DNA of 64,000 bases from an uncultured Flavobacteriaceae bacterium (GTDB lineage Bacteria > Bacteroidota > Bacteroidia > Flavobacteriales > Flavobacteriaceae). The stretch is taken from assembly GCA_947494715.1 (NCBI GenBank), contig CANLWG010000010.1:1-64000 (forward strand), given 5' to 3'. The notes beneath the pieces were generated by a model. It searched no databases, was not told the DNA's origin, and saw only the letters and a program-made list of their open reading frames with translations. A program made the position numbers and the translations under genes. The first letter of the stretch is position 1, and every line of letters starts with the position of its first letter. Shown here piece by piece: positions 1 to 9,844 of the stretch.

Positions 1-4
1 TATG

Positions 5-37
5 AAAAAAGGGTCAGGCTCTAAAGAAGCCCAACCC
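5..37 (-). terminator. Intrinsic terminator of the OmpA-family gene
   Basis: Read on the minus strand, a 10-bp stem (arms 28-37 and 11-20, GGGTTGGGCT pairing with AGCCTGACCC) closes a 7-nt loop and is followed by six T residues (10 down to 5). It lies 56 bp past the stop codon of the minus-strand OmpA gene, as expected for its terminator. Seen directly; termination itself is inferred. Confidence 0.8.
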
Positions 38-92
38 CTGCTAATTTTAACTTACACACTTATCGGGATAGTGTCTAAATTAAATAAAATAC

Positions 93-1274
93 CTATAAAC
101 CCTCTATCCAAATTACAATAAACTCCGATCTTCTATTGATTCTATGCTTTGTTTCAGGGCAGTAGGTGTTGTCATCACATTCGTTCAATAAATTCTCTTC
201 GCCATAAGCCTCTATGGAAAGTTTGGTAGCATCTATTCCTAGACTTAATAGATAATCTTTAGTACTATTAACGCGCCTTTGGGAAAGTCCCAAATTATAT
301 GAGGATGGACCTCTGGAATCTGTGCCGGAAGCTATTTTAATTGTCAAATCAGTGTTTTCCTTTAGAATATCGGTCAAACCATCCAGTACTATTTTAGAAT
401 CGTTATTAATAGTATGCGAATCAAAATCAAAATATATGTGCCCAAGATTGTCTATTTTGTCCACTAATTGCTGCCTACGACTTTTCTCAGCTTCAATTCT
501 CGCCTTTTCTGCCAAGGCCCTTTCTTTTTCCTTCGCCAATCGCTCTGCTAATGCTGCTTCCTCCTTTGCCCGATTTGCTGCGGCTATGGAATCGTTTACA
601 CGTTCTTTCTCCTTTTCCATTGCTTCAATCAGAGCCAGCTTTTCCAATCCTTTTTTGGACAGTTCCTTTTTTGTTCCAAATCTATATACGACTGCTGCGG
701 AATGTTGTAATTGTTTTGTAGATTCCTCAGGAATTCCCCATTTTCCCATGGTGTTAAAATTTAGCCCCCATCGATCATTGAACCACGTATTAAAACCAAA
801 ACCGGCATTTGCCGTACTTCGCCCTAACGAACCTATAGAGCTATAGCCGGCGCCAAAATGGAGGTAAGGATCAAACCAGCCAGTTTCTCCAATAATCTTA
901 TTCAAATCGTAGCTGATCTTTCCATCAATGGCGAAGTATTCCCTAAGACTGTTATTTATAGCACCATCAACAATCTTTCCTTCCTTATACCTATTATAAG
1001 TACCAATGGCCTCGATACCAATTCCATTTCTAAAAAATCTACCTATGCTTATCCTAGAAGGATAAGGAACCGTATGCCAAGTATCCTTAATATCCAAGAA
1101 GTCCTCTCCAAAAGGTGTTGCGGAATCATCCACAATGTTAAGACCTAGGCCTACTACCCAGGAACTAACAACAACACTATCCTTTGAGGTGAGTTGAAGT
1201 TCTTCTTCTTGAGAAAAAACTGAATTTGAAACAAATAGGACAACGGCGAGCAAATGTAGGGTATAGCTTTTCAT
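93..1274 (-). CDS. OmpA-family outer-membrane protein
   Basis: A 393-residue cell-envelope protein that probably anchors the outer membrane to peptidoglycan. A signal peptide (about residues 1-21, ending VFS) is followed by a beta-rich domain (about 30-200) like a small porin barrel. Then comes an Ala/Glu/Lys-rich helical, probably coiled-coil stretch (about 205-275) and a C-terminal OmpA domain (about 280-390) with the conserved FDFDS and TDSRG motifs. The usual His of the GHTD motif is replaced (SGTDSRG). The gene stands alone with its own terminator. The family is clear; the specific role is not. Confidence 0.9.
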   Translation of the reverse strand: MKSYTLHLLAVVLFVSNSVFSQEEELQLTSKDSVVVSSWVVGLGLNIVDDSATPFGEDFLDIKDTWHTVPYPSRISIGRFFRNGIGIEAIGTYNRYKEGKIVDGAINNSLREYFAIDGKISYDLNKIIGETGWFDPYLHFGAGYSSIGSLGRSTANAGFGFNTWFNDRWGLNFNTMGKWGIPEESTKQLQHSAAVVYRFGTKKELSKKGLEKLALIEAMEKEKERVNDSIAAANRAKEEAALAERLAKEKERALAEKARIEAEKSRRQQLVDKIDNLGHIYFDFDSHTINNDSKIVLDGLTDILKENTDLTIKIASGTDSRGPSSYNLGLSQRRVNSTKDYLLSLGIDATKLSIEAYGEENLLNECDDNTYCPETKHRINRRSEFIVIWIEGL

Positions 1275-1387
1275 AGGTTCAAAAATTTAGGACTATTAAT
1301 AAGGTAAAGGTATGGGAAACAGTTATTTACTGGAAGCCTAAACTATGAAAAGCGATTTTTTTCGATGGACTACATATGGATTTTCGT

Positions 1388-1894
1388 TCATCGATTTTTT
1401 TGGAAGATAATCTTCTTTTGGGTAGACGGTATTTTGTAAATGCTAAATGGACTTATAATGGCATTGGAAGCGGACTTTTTTTGTTTCTCTTCCAAAATCG
1501 ACGCTATAACAATTTCTTCGTCCGTTACATCCTTAATGGACAGTTTGGGCAGAACTTGACGATTCTTTTCCCCACTGCAATAAATTAGCACGGTTTCCTG
1601 TGAAAAATCAACCGTGGGGAGCGGAAGGCCCGGTTTTCTAGTTCTATTTACTTTTAAAAAAAACTGTCGCAGTTCTTTGGCATTAGTAATAATATGCGTT
1701 TCCTCGACATCCAAACCGCTGTAATCATCTTGCAGCAATAAGGTCAATATATATTCTGGATTCGCTCCTTCAAGATTTTTCTCCAATGTTTTTTTATGCC
1801 CGTTACAGGAAAGGAGAAGGACTAAAATAGTAATGTAGATGCTCCCTATCCTACATAAAGGAATTCTTATATCTACTTTTATAGGCTTTTTCAT
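1388..1894 (-). CDS. Small lipoprotein, tentative PrcB-like C-terminal domain
   Basis: About 168 residues from the ATG at 1894; an ATG at 1906 is also in frame. A hydrophobic stretch ends in a lipobox (LLLSC), so it is probably lipid-anchored. The C-terminal half has the spacing of the PrcB C-terminal family (hydrophobic strand, Gly, then a late SPFSIYKIP segment), but this is pattern recall, not a search. The 5' end overlaps the end of bshA by 44 bp, which implies translational coupling. It is the last gene of the bshA unit. Function unknown. Confidence 0.65.
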   Translation of the reverse strand: MKKPIKVDIRIPLCRIGSIYITILVLLLSCNGHKKTLEKNLEGANPEYILTLLLQDDYSGLDVEETHIITNAKELRQFFLKVNRTRKPGLPLPTVDFSQETVLIYCSGEKNRQVLPKLSIKDVTDEEIVIASILEEKQKKSASNAIISPFSIYKIPSTQKKIIFQKNR

Positions 1895-2996
1895 AGATGG
1901 CCTCATATAGGGGCAATACCTTTAGAATATCGAATTTGAGCGCTGCATTGTACGCATTTTGTTTAAATTCTTCCAGCCGCTTTTCATCTTCAAGGATTTT
2001 TATAGCATTCCGTGCCATATCCTCTACATTGCCCACATCACTCAAAAAACCGGTAATGCCATGCTGATTTACTTCGGGAATTCCACCAGTATTACTGGAA
2101 ATTATGGCAACCTTGTTTATCATAGCTTCTAAAGCGGCCAAACCAAAACTCTCCGATTTTGAAGGTAAAAGGAAAAGGTCCGAAAAACAAAGAATTCTAT
2201 CTATTTCATGGCTATTGCCCAAAAAGATTACCTTTTCACTTATTCCAAGCCGATCACAGAGCAGTTCGGCATTCTCTTTTTCAGGCCCCTCCCCGACCAT
2301 AATCAACTTTGCGGGCATTTCCTCCTGTATCCTATGAAAAATGCGAATAACATCAGGGATATGTTTTACCTTCCTAAAGTTACTTACGTGGGTAATAATC
2401 TTCTCATCATCCCTAGCCATCAATGATCTTTGACAATCCTTAAAAGAAACGCTATACTTGCTTTTATCAATAAAATTGGGAATTACCTCTATTTCCTTTC
2501 GAATATCGAAAAATTCGAGTGTACGCTGCTTTAGATTTTCAGAAACCGAAGTAACTACATCGGATTGGTTAATACTAAAAGTTACCGCTGGTTTGTAAAA
2601 TGGATGATTGCCAACCAGAGTGATATCCGTCCCATGCAAGGTGGTAATCATAGGTACAAAAATACCCTCCTCTTCCAACATCTTTTTTGCCATATATCCG
2701 GCATAGGCATGGGGAATGGCATAATGTACATGCAATAACTCTATACCATACAGTTTTATGGTATCTACCAGTTTACTGGATAGGGCCAATTCATAAGGTT
2801 GGTAATGAAATAAGGGATATTCCGGAACATGTACTTCATGAAAGTGTATCCTATTGCTCAGAAGTTCCAAGCGTACCGGCTGTCTGTAAGTAACAAAATG
2901 TACTTCATGGCCCCTTCCGGCCAAGGCTATTCCCAGTTCTGTGGCTACAACACCACTACCCCCAAAAGTAGGGTAACATACTATAGCGATTTTCAT
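1851..2996 (-). CDS. bshA: N-acetyl-alpha-D-glucosaminyl L-malate synthase BshA
   Basis: First enzyme of bacillithiol synthesis: it transfers GlcNAc from UDP-GlcNAc to L-malate in the cytoplasm. The 381 residues match the family length. The N-terminus carries the typical GT4 opening with the CYPTFGGSG loop. An HVHYAIPHA segment lies near residue 95, TTLHGTDIT near 120, and the donor-binding SESFGLAALEA motif in the C-terminal half. It sits between the upstream GH3/beta-lactamase gene (120 bp gap) and the overlapping lipoprotein gene. BshB and BshC are not in the window. Confidence 0.93.
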   Translation of the reverse strand: MKIAIVCYPTFGGSGVVATELGIALAGRGHEVHFVTYRQPVRLELLSNRIHFHEVHVPEYPLFHYQPYELALSSKLVDTIKLYGIELLHVHYAIPHAYAGYMAKKMLEEEGIFVPMITTLHGTDITLVGNHPFYKPAVTFSINQSDVVTSVSENLKQRTLEFFDIRKEIEVIPNFIDKSKYSVSFKDCQRSLMARDDEKIITHVSNFRKVKHIPDVIRIFHRIQEEMPAKLIMVGEGPEKENAELLCDRLGISEKVIFLGNSHEIDRILCFSDLFLLPSKSESFGLAALEAMINKVAIISSNTGGIPEVNQHGITGFLSDVGNVEDMARNAIKILEDEKRLEEFKQNAYNAALKFDILKVLPLYEAIYEKAYKSRYKNSFM

Positions 2997-3116
2997 TTTT
3001 CAAATGTAGCAAAAACGAAATTGTCGATTAGTATGGAGGTCGGTAATTAAGGAAAGTTTATGAGTTTGGGAATTGCTGGTCATATGGTATTGCAGTATGC
3101 CGATTATACACTACAA

Positions 3117-6029
3117 TTAATCGATGATAGCATCATAAATGGCATGCTGAATCCTTGTTCTCAGTCCCGATTTGACCAAAAGAGTATTGGAAGCTGTGGG
3201 ATATGTCCTGTTGGACAAAAACACATATACGATTTCCTCCTCGGGATCTGCCCAGGTATATGTTCCCGTAAAACCACTATGACCAAAGCTTTTTCTGGAA
3301 ACGCATCCGCAGGTAGGTCCTTTCTCCTTTAATTGGGGTTTGTCAAAGCCCACTCCCCTACGCACGTCCTTATCGCAAAAATAACAGGTATTGAATTTCT
3401 TGACAGTCCGGGAATCCAAAAACCTGGTTCCACCATAAAATCCGTCCTGCAGGTACATCTGCATTATCTTCGCAACGTCATTGGCATTGCTAAAAAGTCC
3501 TGCATGTCCTCCAACACCTCCTTGCATTGCCGCACCCATATCGTGGACATAGCCGTGTACGATTTGATAACGAAAATATTCGTCCACTTCCGAAGGTACG
3601 ATTCTATTTCTAGGAAACTTCTCAAGGGGATTATAACCTGTATCAAAAGCCCCTATAGGCTTATATAAGAAATCATCGGCCAATTTATCCAACGGGGTCC
3701 GGTAGACCTCCTCAATGTATTTTTTCATTACGAAATAAGCAACATCACTGTAACGATATCTATTGGACTTCAATTTCTGCCTTCCTATTCTATCATAGAT
3801 GGAATCCTTGTAGGCGTCCGTTAAATAAAGATTATCAGAAACCTTAAACGAAAAACCGTTAGAAGGCTCATTTCTATAAAAATCCTTTGAGGGTTTCCTA
3901 TCTTTATCCAGTGTACTTACATAAAATGCTATCCAGGCAGGAAGTCTTCCATAATGCGATAAAGCTTTTAAAACGGTTACATTCTTTAGCTCGGTATCCG
4001 AATATTCAGGCACTAGCTCCTGAAACGTATTATTCAAAGTGATGTCCCCCTCCTCCTCCATTTTCATTACCAAAGGTAAAGTGGCCAATATTTTGGTGAT
4101 GGATGCCAAATCATAAATATGGTCAGGTGTAATGCGCTCTGAGGACTCATAGGTCGGTTTCCCAAACCCCTTATTGTAAATAACCTTTCCCTTTCTTGCT
4201 ATCAAGATTTGGGCTCCGGGATACATCAAAGAATCCAAACCATCTTTAACCAACCTATCTACTTCGGCTAATTTTGTAGAACTCATCCCCACACTTTCAG
4301 GAAAACTATAACCCAATCGTTTCAATGATTTGAGATGGACCGATGTATTCACCGGAAAGTCCGGGTGTGTCGTTACCGGTAATACTCCTTTTGCAGGAAT
4401 AGCTCCAAAAATAAGTTGGGCCGTTTTTCTTTGGGCCTGGTCACTGTTCTGGTAAGCAACCACTACACCATCTATACTCTTAAACGACGCCACATCCATC
4501 AAAGCGTAAGGTTTGGAGAAAACGGACAAAATTGTATTTGAAGTTCGTTGTTTGGCGATTTCTTCTAACCATAAAAGCTCTTTGTTTGAAAACTTATAAG
4601 GTTTCCATGGGCTTTTATTGCTCTTATGATGCCCAATGATTACTAAATTATAATCTGAAAGCTTTCTTTTAAGGTCCACAATATCCTTGCCGTTAACCTG
4701 TGTAACCTTGACATATTTATTTAGTTCTTCCAAAAAGGGATTACTATCCGCATCTCCAAATTTAACATAGGCTATCTTTTTATTTTCCAATTTCTTGATG
4801 CCCATGAGGTGAAAATTGTTCTTTACCACGGTAATGGCATTTTCAATGGCTTCCTCATATACCAGGTCATCATCCAATGAATTCAAGTCTTCATAAAGGT
4901 TCTGTACCTCAACAGGCCGATAGTCCTGTAGTCCTACCTTATATTTGGCCATTAGGATTTTTTTGACCGATGTTGAAAGTCGACTTTCGGTAATTCTACC
5001 CCTTTGATAAGCTGCCAAAAGTTTTTCCTTTGCCTTGTTAGTATTACCGGGCATCAATAATATATCATTTCCTGCCAAAAATGCCTCCAATTCTACATCC
5101 CCTTCCTCTTTAGTACCAGTTACTCCTTTCATATTCAAGGCATCCGTAAAAACCAATCCGTCGAATCCCATCTCTTCCTTTAGAAGACCGGATATAATCT
5201 GTTCCGACAGGGAAGAAGGAAGGTTTTCCTTTATTTCCAAGGCCGGAACGTTCAGATGGGCCACCATTACACTACTCAGCCCCTCATCGATCAATTTTTG
5301 AAAGGGATACAGTTCAATACTGTCCAATCTTTGCCTGGTGACATCAATGACCGGTAACGAATGATGCGAATCTGTAGCCGTATCTCCATGTCCAGGGAAA
5401 TGCTTACCGCTGGAAAGTATACCGGCCTTATGTATGCCCTTCATAAACATAATACCCTTTTGGGCCACATTCTCCCTGTCCTCACCAAAGGATCGGTTTC
5501 CAATAATCGGATTTTGCGGATTTATATTTATATCTATATCCGGGGCAAAGTTTATATGAACTCCCAACCGTTTTGCGTGCAATCCTATCCGATAGCCCAC
5601 CTTTTCCAAAATAGTACTGTCCTTAATGGCTCCCAAGGTCATATTCCATGGAAAGGCATAGGTAGAATCCAAGCGCATGGACAATCCCCATTCCGCATCC
5701 ATGCCTACCAGCAAAGGGAGTTTGGATATGGCTTGGTATTCGTTGGTAAGTTTGGCCTGCCTTTGTGGGCCTCCGGTAGAAAAAATAACCCCGCCAATTC
5801 CGTGTTCTTTTATAAGGTCCTTTAGCTTATCCGTACTTGCCTTGGCCTGACTGGAAGCAACGCTTATCATGAACAATTGACCGATTCTTTCTTCTAAGGT
5901 CAACCTTTCATACTGTTCATTCACCCAAGAAAATTGGGCCAAGCTATCCTCTGCGATTAATGGACTATTTTGTCCCTTAACACCTAAAACAATAAGAAAA
6001 AACAAAGAAACAGCTAAGCAGAATCGCAT
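3117..6029 (-). CDS. GH3 beta-N-acetylhexosaminidase fused to a beta-lactamase-like serine hydrolase
   Basis: A 970-residue exported two-domain enzyme. A signal peptide (about 1-19) precedes a NagZ-like GH3 domain (about 25-370) with the KHFPGHGDTATDSHHSLP signature and the FTDALNMKG nucleophile region (Asp). A linker/GH3 C-terminal-like segment follows. From about residue 590 there is a class C beta-lactamase/DD-peptidase-like domain with SITK (catalytic Ser and Lys) and a YSDV tyrosine motif. This architecture is known in Bacteroidota. It probably trims GlcNAc-MurNAc muropeptides in the periplasm; the hydrolase domain's substrate is unknown. bshA follows on the same strand. Confidence 0.9.
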   Translation of the reverse strand: MRFCLAVSLFFLIVLGVKGQNSPLIAEDSLAQFSWVNEQYERLTLEERIGQLFMISVASSQAKASTDKLKDLIKEHGIGGVIFSTGGPQRQAKLTNEYQAISKLPLLVGMDAEWGLSMRLDSTYAFPWNMTLGAIKDSTILEKVGYRIGLHAKRLGVHINFAPDIDININPQNPIIGNRSFGEDRENVAQKGIMFMKGIHKAGILSSGKHFPGHGDTATDSHHSLPVIDVTRQRLDSIELYPFQKLIDEGLSSVMVAHLNVPALEIKENLPSSLSEQIISGLLKEEMGFDGLVFTDALNMKGVTGTKEEGDVELEAFLAGNDILLMPGNTNKAKEKLLAAYQRGRITESRLSTSVKKILMAKYKVGLQDYRPVEVQNLYEDLNSLDDDLVYEEAIENAITVVKNNFHLMGIKKLENKKIAYVKFGDADSNPFLEELNKYVKVTQVNGKDIVDLKRKLSDYNLVIIGHHKSNKSPWKPYKFSNKELLWLEEIAKQRTSNTILSVFSKPYALMDVASFKSIDGVVVAYQNSDQAQRKTAQLIFGAIPAKGVLPVTTHPDFPVNTSVHLKSLKRLGYSFPESVGMSSTKLAEVDRLVKDGLDSLMYPGAQILIARKGKVIYNKGFGKPTYESSERITPDHIYDLASITKILATLPLVMKMEEEGDITLNNTFQELVPEYSDTELKNVTVLKALSHYGRLPAWIAFYVSTLDKDRKPSKDFYRNEPSNGFSFKVSDNLYLTDAYKDSIYDRIGRQKLKSNRYRYSDVAYFVMKKYIEEVYRTPLDKLADDFLYKPIGAFDTGYNPLEKFPRNRIVPSEVDEYFRYQIVHGYVHDMGAAMQGGVGGHAGLFSNANDVAKIMQMYLQDGFYGGTRFLDSRTVKKFNTCYFCDKDVRRGVGFDKPQLKEKGPTCGCVSRKSFGHSGFTGTYTWADPEEEIVYVFLSNRTYPTASNTLLVKSGLRTRIQHAIYDAIID

Positions 6030-6139
6030 ATAAAAGTATCTAGGGGGAACAACTAAAAATCAAAAAAAACAGTGCATTTTATCGATTTAATGGAAAATAA
6101 GTATTTTAAGCTGACTACAACTTTTATACCAACCAACGA

Positions 6140-6622
6140 TTACATAAATCGAGAGTGCCAGCTTTCCGATGCCGGTACTTCCCAATGTTCTCTATATTCC
6201 GCTTTGTTGGTCACCAAATTATTGAAAACAATAGTCTTTTCGGATACGGCCTTTTGTTTTGCCATTTTTTTGAAATCTATCAAGGGCTTATAGGCAACAT
6301 ATTCCCCTTGTTTATAGGACACGTTCATTTTGTCCAATAACACTACATCATATTTTTTTTCCAAGTGTTGTATAAAATGAACGGATGCATCTATTGAACA
6401 ACCTGAAGCAGCGTTTTGGGCTTGATCTAGGCCGATGACAATAAAACGACCATAGGGGATTTCATAACCCGATTTTAATTCACTACCATGGGCCGTCCAA
6501 TTTTGAATGAAATCGTCCAATTCTTGCTGTAGATTCTTCAGCTCTTCTTGATTAAAACTCCTATTGGCCTGATATATCCAGACTCTCGATGTATCCGGTA
6601 AATCGTTAAAATGCACTAACAT
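6140..6622 (-). CDS. Conserved Bacteroidota protein of unknown function
   Basis: 160 residues, no signal peptide, mixed alpha/beta. Similar flavobacterial proteins are, from memory, often labelled 'ABC transporter ATPase', but no Walker A, Walker B or ABC signature is visible, so that label is not supported. The N-terminal half has an IYQANR segment and a Glu/Gln-rich helix. The centre contains a conserved-looking GCSIDASVHFI stretch with one Cys. It is separated from both neighbours by 70-110 bp and is probably its own unit. Confidence 0.75.
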   Translation of the reverse strand: MLVHFNDLPDTSRVWIYQANRSFNQEELKNLQQELDDFIQNWTAHGSELKSGYEIPYGRFIVIGLDQAQNAASGCSIDASVHFIQHLEKKYDVVLLDKMNVSYKQGEYVAYKPLIDFKKMAKQKAVSEKTIVFNNLVTNKAEYREHWEVPASESWHSRFM

Positions 6623-6696
6623 TTTTAGTTGAATTAGTAATTAAAAATACAAACTCCAAAAACCAAATCCCAAACGGATTCGGTTTGAATTAATGC

Positions 6697-7488
6697 TTAT
6701 AAATCTTTCGCATTGGCAATCAATTCAGCTATATCCAGTACGGCTATAGTCGCTTCTTTTTCTTTATTCTTAACTCCGTCCGTCATCATGGTATTACAAA
6801 AAGGACAAGCGGCCGCAATAATATCCGGTTTTGTCTCCAAGGCCTGTTCCGTCCGCTCAATGTTCACGTCCTTATCCCCTTTTTCCGGTTCCTTAAACAT
6901 TTGTGCGCCTCCGGCACCACAACATAATCCTTTTTTCTTGCAATTCTTCATTTCTACCAGTTCGGCATCCAATTTTTCTATTAGATCCCTAGGAGCTTTA
7001 TAAACATTATTTGCCCTACCCAAATAACATGGGTCGTGATAGGTAATCCGTTTCCCCTTGAATTTTCCACCCTCCAAGGTTATTTTGCCTTCCTTTATTA
7101 ACTCCTCCAAAAATTGGGTATGGTGCATTACCTCATATTTCCCCCCAAGGTCAGGGTATTCATTTTTTAAGGTGTTAAAACAATGAGGGCAAGTTGTAAC
7201 CACCTTTTTAACTTCGTAGGCATTGAGCACCTCTATATTGGACACTGCCTGCATTTGAAACAAAAACTCGTTGCCAGTTCTTTTAGCTGGATCACCAGTA
7301 CAGCTTTCCTCGGTGCCCAAAACGGCAAAGGAAACTTGGGCCCTGTTAAGAATTTTTACAAATGCTTTAGTGATTCTTTTGGCGCGGTCATCAAAACTTC
7401 CTGCACAGCCCACCCAAAACAGAATTTCAGGTTGTTGCCCTGCTGCGGATAGCTCGGCCATGGTAGGCACTTTTAATTCGCTTTCCAT
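6697..7488 (-). CDS. CCG-domain (Fe-S)-binding protein, HdrB/GlpC-like
   Basis: A 263-residue cytoplasmic protein with two CCG-type cysteine modules. The first includes WVGCAGSFD and a TTCPHCFNT segment. The second has KKGLCCGAGGAQ and AACPFCNTMM. Such modules bind Fe-S centres in heterodisulfide reductase B, GlpC and LutA-type subunits. It starts 1 bp after the membrane-bound ferredoxin-like partner upstream, so the two are surely cotranscribed and probably form one electron-transfer complex. The physiological donor and acceptor cannot be read from the sequence. Confidence 0.88.
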   Translation of the reverse strand: MESELKVPTMAELSAAGQQPEILFWVGCAGSFDDRAKRITKAFVKILNRAQVSFAVLGTEESCTGDPAKRTGNEFLFQMQAVSNIEVLNAYEVKKVVTTCPHCFNTLKNEYPDLGGKYEVMHHTQFLEELIKEGKITLEGGKFKGKRITYHDPCYLGRANNVYKAPRDLIEKLDAELVEMKNCKKKGLCCGAGGAQMFKEPEKGDKDVNIERTEQALETKPDIIAAACPFCNTMMTDGVKNKEKEATIAVLDIAELIANAKDL

Positions 7489-7489
7489 A

Positions 7490-8821
7490 CTAGTTTTCTT
7501 TTGCCCAATTAAGCCGATCCAATTGGCTAAATGGCCAAGGAGCTCCGTTGTTCTCTATATTGCCCATCATATTGTTAAGCTCGGAAGGTGCCTCGGATTG
7601 TTCCATAACAAGATATTGGCGCATATCCATAATAATGGATAAAGGATCTATACTTACGGGACAGGCCTCCACACATGCATTGCAGGAAGTACATGCCCAA
7701 AGCTCTTCCCTAGTTATATAATCGTCCAGCAATTGCTTTTCATCATTCTTGAATGTTCCTTTGTTGGCATCTAAATTTTTTCCCACTTCTTCCAATCTAT
7801 CACGGGTATCCATCATAATTTTTCTTGGGGATAACTTTTTTCCGGTCTGATTGGCAGGACATTCGTTGGTGCAGCGGCCACATTCTGTACAGGTGTAGGC
7901 GTTCAACAACTGTACCCTGGTCAAATCCATTACATCGGATGCACCAAACTTAGGGACTTCCTGCCCATCTTCAACCCCGGAAGTGTTGGCATAAGGGTCT
8001 GCCTCTGGATCCATCATCAACCTTACTTCCTGGGTAACGGACTCCAAATTATTGAGCTTACCTTTTGGGTCTAATTTACCAAAATAGGTGTTGGGAAAGG
8101 CCAATAAGATATGAAGATGCTTTGAATAATACAGATAATTCAAAAAGAAAAGGATTCCCAAAATATGGAGCCACCAAGCACTTCGTTCAATCAAAATCAA
8201 CGAAGGCATGGACATCCCCTCAAAAAAAGGTGTAAAAAATTGACTTATAGGAAAAGCCCCTGCCTTTGTATAATGGGCAACATTCATCTGTTGCAATTGA
8301 TAATCCGCGCCGTTCATGGTCAGAAAAAGAACCATAAGAATCAACTCGATATATAGAATCCAATTTGCATCAGTCTTTGGCCAGCCCGTCATTTCCGGTT
8401 TTATAAATCGCCCCAAACGGATAATATTTCTTCGTATCCAAAAGACGATTACAGCAATAATGACCAACAATGCCAGTATTTCAAAAGAAGCGATGAGGAA
8501 GTCGTAAACTGCTCCCAACGGGGAAAAAATACGATGGGTTCCCAAAATACCATCAATAATGATTTCCAGGACTTCTATGTTGATAATGATGAATCCCAGA
8601 TAAACGATAACATGTAGTAACCCTGGAATTGGCCTAACGACCATTTTGGTCTGGCCAAGTGCAATCTTGAACATGTTTTTCCATCGGATGGAAGTATTGT
8701 CCGTTACATCAACCTTTTTGCCCAATTTTATATTCCGGGCCAATTTTTTCACATTTCGGACAAAAAATCCAATACCTGCTACCAAGGCAGCTACGAACAA
8801 AATATTGGGAAGATATTGCAT
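7490..8821 (-). CDS. Membrane-anchored 2x[4Fe-4S] ferredoxin, HdrC/DsrK-like
   Basis: 443 residues. The N-terminal half has several membrane helices (segments around 5-20, 65-90, 105-130, 150-170 and 215-235), NarI-like in character. The C-terminal half carries two classical four-Cys clusters, CTECGRCTNECP (about residue 310) and CTSCNACVEACP (about 375). It lies directly between the MlaD-like gene (0 bp) and the CCG protein gene (1 bp). It is probably the membrane electron conduit of a two-subunit quinone-linked redox complex. The family is clear; the substrate is not. Confidence 0.88.
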   Translation of the reverse strand: MQYLPNILFVAALVAGIGFFVRNVKKLARNIKLGKKVDVTDNTSIRWKNMFKIALGQTKMVVRPIPGLLHVIVYLGFIIINIEVLEIIIDGILGTHRIFSPLGAVYDFLIASFEILALLVIIAVIVFWIRRNIIRLGRFIKPEMTGWPKTDANWILYIELILMVLFLTMNGADYQLQQMNVAHYTKAGAFPISQFFTPFFEGMSMPSLILIERSAWWLHILGILFFLNYLYYSKHLHILLAFPNTYFGKLDPKGKLNNLESVTQEVRLMMDPEADPYANTSGVEDGQEVPKFGASDVMDLTRVQLLNAYTCTECGRCTNECPANQTGKKLSPRKIMMDTRDRLEEVGKNLDANKGTFKNDEKQLLDDYITREELWACTSCNACVEACPVSIDPLSIIMDMRQYLVMEQSEAPSELNNMMGNIENNGAPWPFSQLDRLNWAKEN

Positions 8822-9790
8822 TTATCGTTCATCTGTTTTCTCAGCGGGGTCGTCCTCCGGAATGGCATATTCCTTTTGCTTTTTACCGAACACGGAAACA
8901 TTCACATATCGTTTAGGATTCAATCGGAAATCCTGTAGGAGTAAATCCAATTCCCTTGAGGCATTGCTAAGATTATTGTACAACTCTTCGTTGTTCATAA
9001 GCTTGCCTAAGGTTCCATCACCTTGATCTATTTTGGACATCACCCTGTTTAAACTGGCCACTGTGGATTCCAGATTGGCCAGGGTTCTTCCCAAACCTGC
9101 ATTGTTCAGGGAATCTGAAAGTTTTGAAAAATTATGGGTAAGTTCCTGGAAATTGGTCAGCGAGCTATCCAACTTACCTTCATTGTTCTTTAACAACTTG
9201 TTCAACACCTCGGCACTACTTTGAAGGCTACTGACCAAACCGCTCAAACCATGGATGGCATCCCTTAAGTCAGCCCTAGCCCTATTATCCAGTACATCGT
9301 TGACATTCATCAGCAAAGAATCCGCATCAGTGACCGCTGATTCAAATTTTTTGAACAATGGGGTAAGTTTTTGTTGTGCCAATTCAGTTAGACCAGGTCT
9401 GGTCTCCGTTGCCAAAGTATCGTATTTGGTCGCCATGGGGGCTCCATCGAATACAGGGTTTATCTGCAAACCTTTTCCGCCTATAATACCCGTATCATAC
9501 AATTCTACGGGGCTGTTCTTTGAAAATCCAAAATCACTTTTAACCGAGAAAGTCACCAATAATTTACCTGAATTATCCTTAAACCGAATATCATTGACCG
9601 TTCCTACATTATACCCATTAATAGAAACAGGCGTTCCGGGCTGTAACCCGCCAACATTATCATAAACGGCATAGAGGGTAATGTTATCATCAAAAAGAGG
9701 GGTAGATTTTAAGTAACTAAATCCCAAGACAAACAACAGGATTCCGCCAATAACAATGATTCCTGTCTTAATTTCCCTAGATAACTTCAA
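8822..9790 (-). CDS. MlaD/MCE-family phospholipid transport protein
   Basis: 322 residues with one N-terminal membrane anchor (about 8-27) and then an MCE domain (about 35-115) with the LYAVYDNVGGLQPGTPV motif. A long helical C-terminal half follows, rich in Asn/Leu/Ser, probably a coiled-coil barrel or needle. Family members carry lipids between inner and outer membranes together with an MlaE/MlaF ABC pair, which is not in this window. It is encoded between the amidase gene and the Fe-S pair in one run of minus-strand genes. Confidence 0.88.
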   Translation of the reverse strand: MKLSREIKTGIIVIGGILLFVLGFSYLKSTPLFDDNITLYAVYDNVGGLQPGTPVSINGYNVGTVNDIRFKDNSGKLLVTFSVKSDFGFSKNSPVELYDTGIIGGKGLQINPVFDGAPMATKYDTLATETRPGLTELAQQKLTPLFKKFESAVTDADSLLMNVNDVLDNRARADLRDAIHGLSGLVSSLQSSAEVLNKLLKNNEGKLDSSLTNFQELTHNFSKLSDSLNNAGLGRTLANLESTVASLNRVMSKIDQGDGTLGKLMNNEELYNNLSNASRELDLLLQDFRLNPKRYVNVSVFGKKQKEYAIPEDDPAEKTDER

Positions 9791-9844
9791 AAGGATGGTT
9801 TTTCAATTGCTAACAAAATTAGAAATAAATTTTAAAGACGGGAG

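Noticed and set aside
3001-3008. TACATTTG box on the minus strand upstream of bshA
   Set aside because: It would place the transcript start on the bshA start codon; probably a chance match.
6140-6622. The commonly used label 'ABC transporter ATPase' for this protein
   Set aside because: No Walker A, Walker B or ABC signature is visible in its 160 residues.
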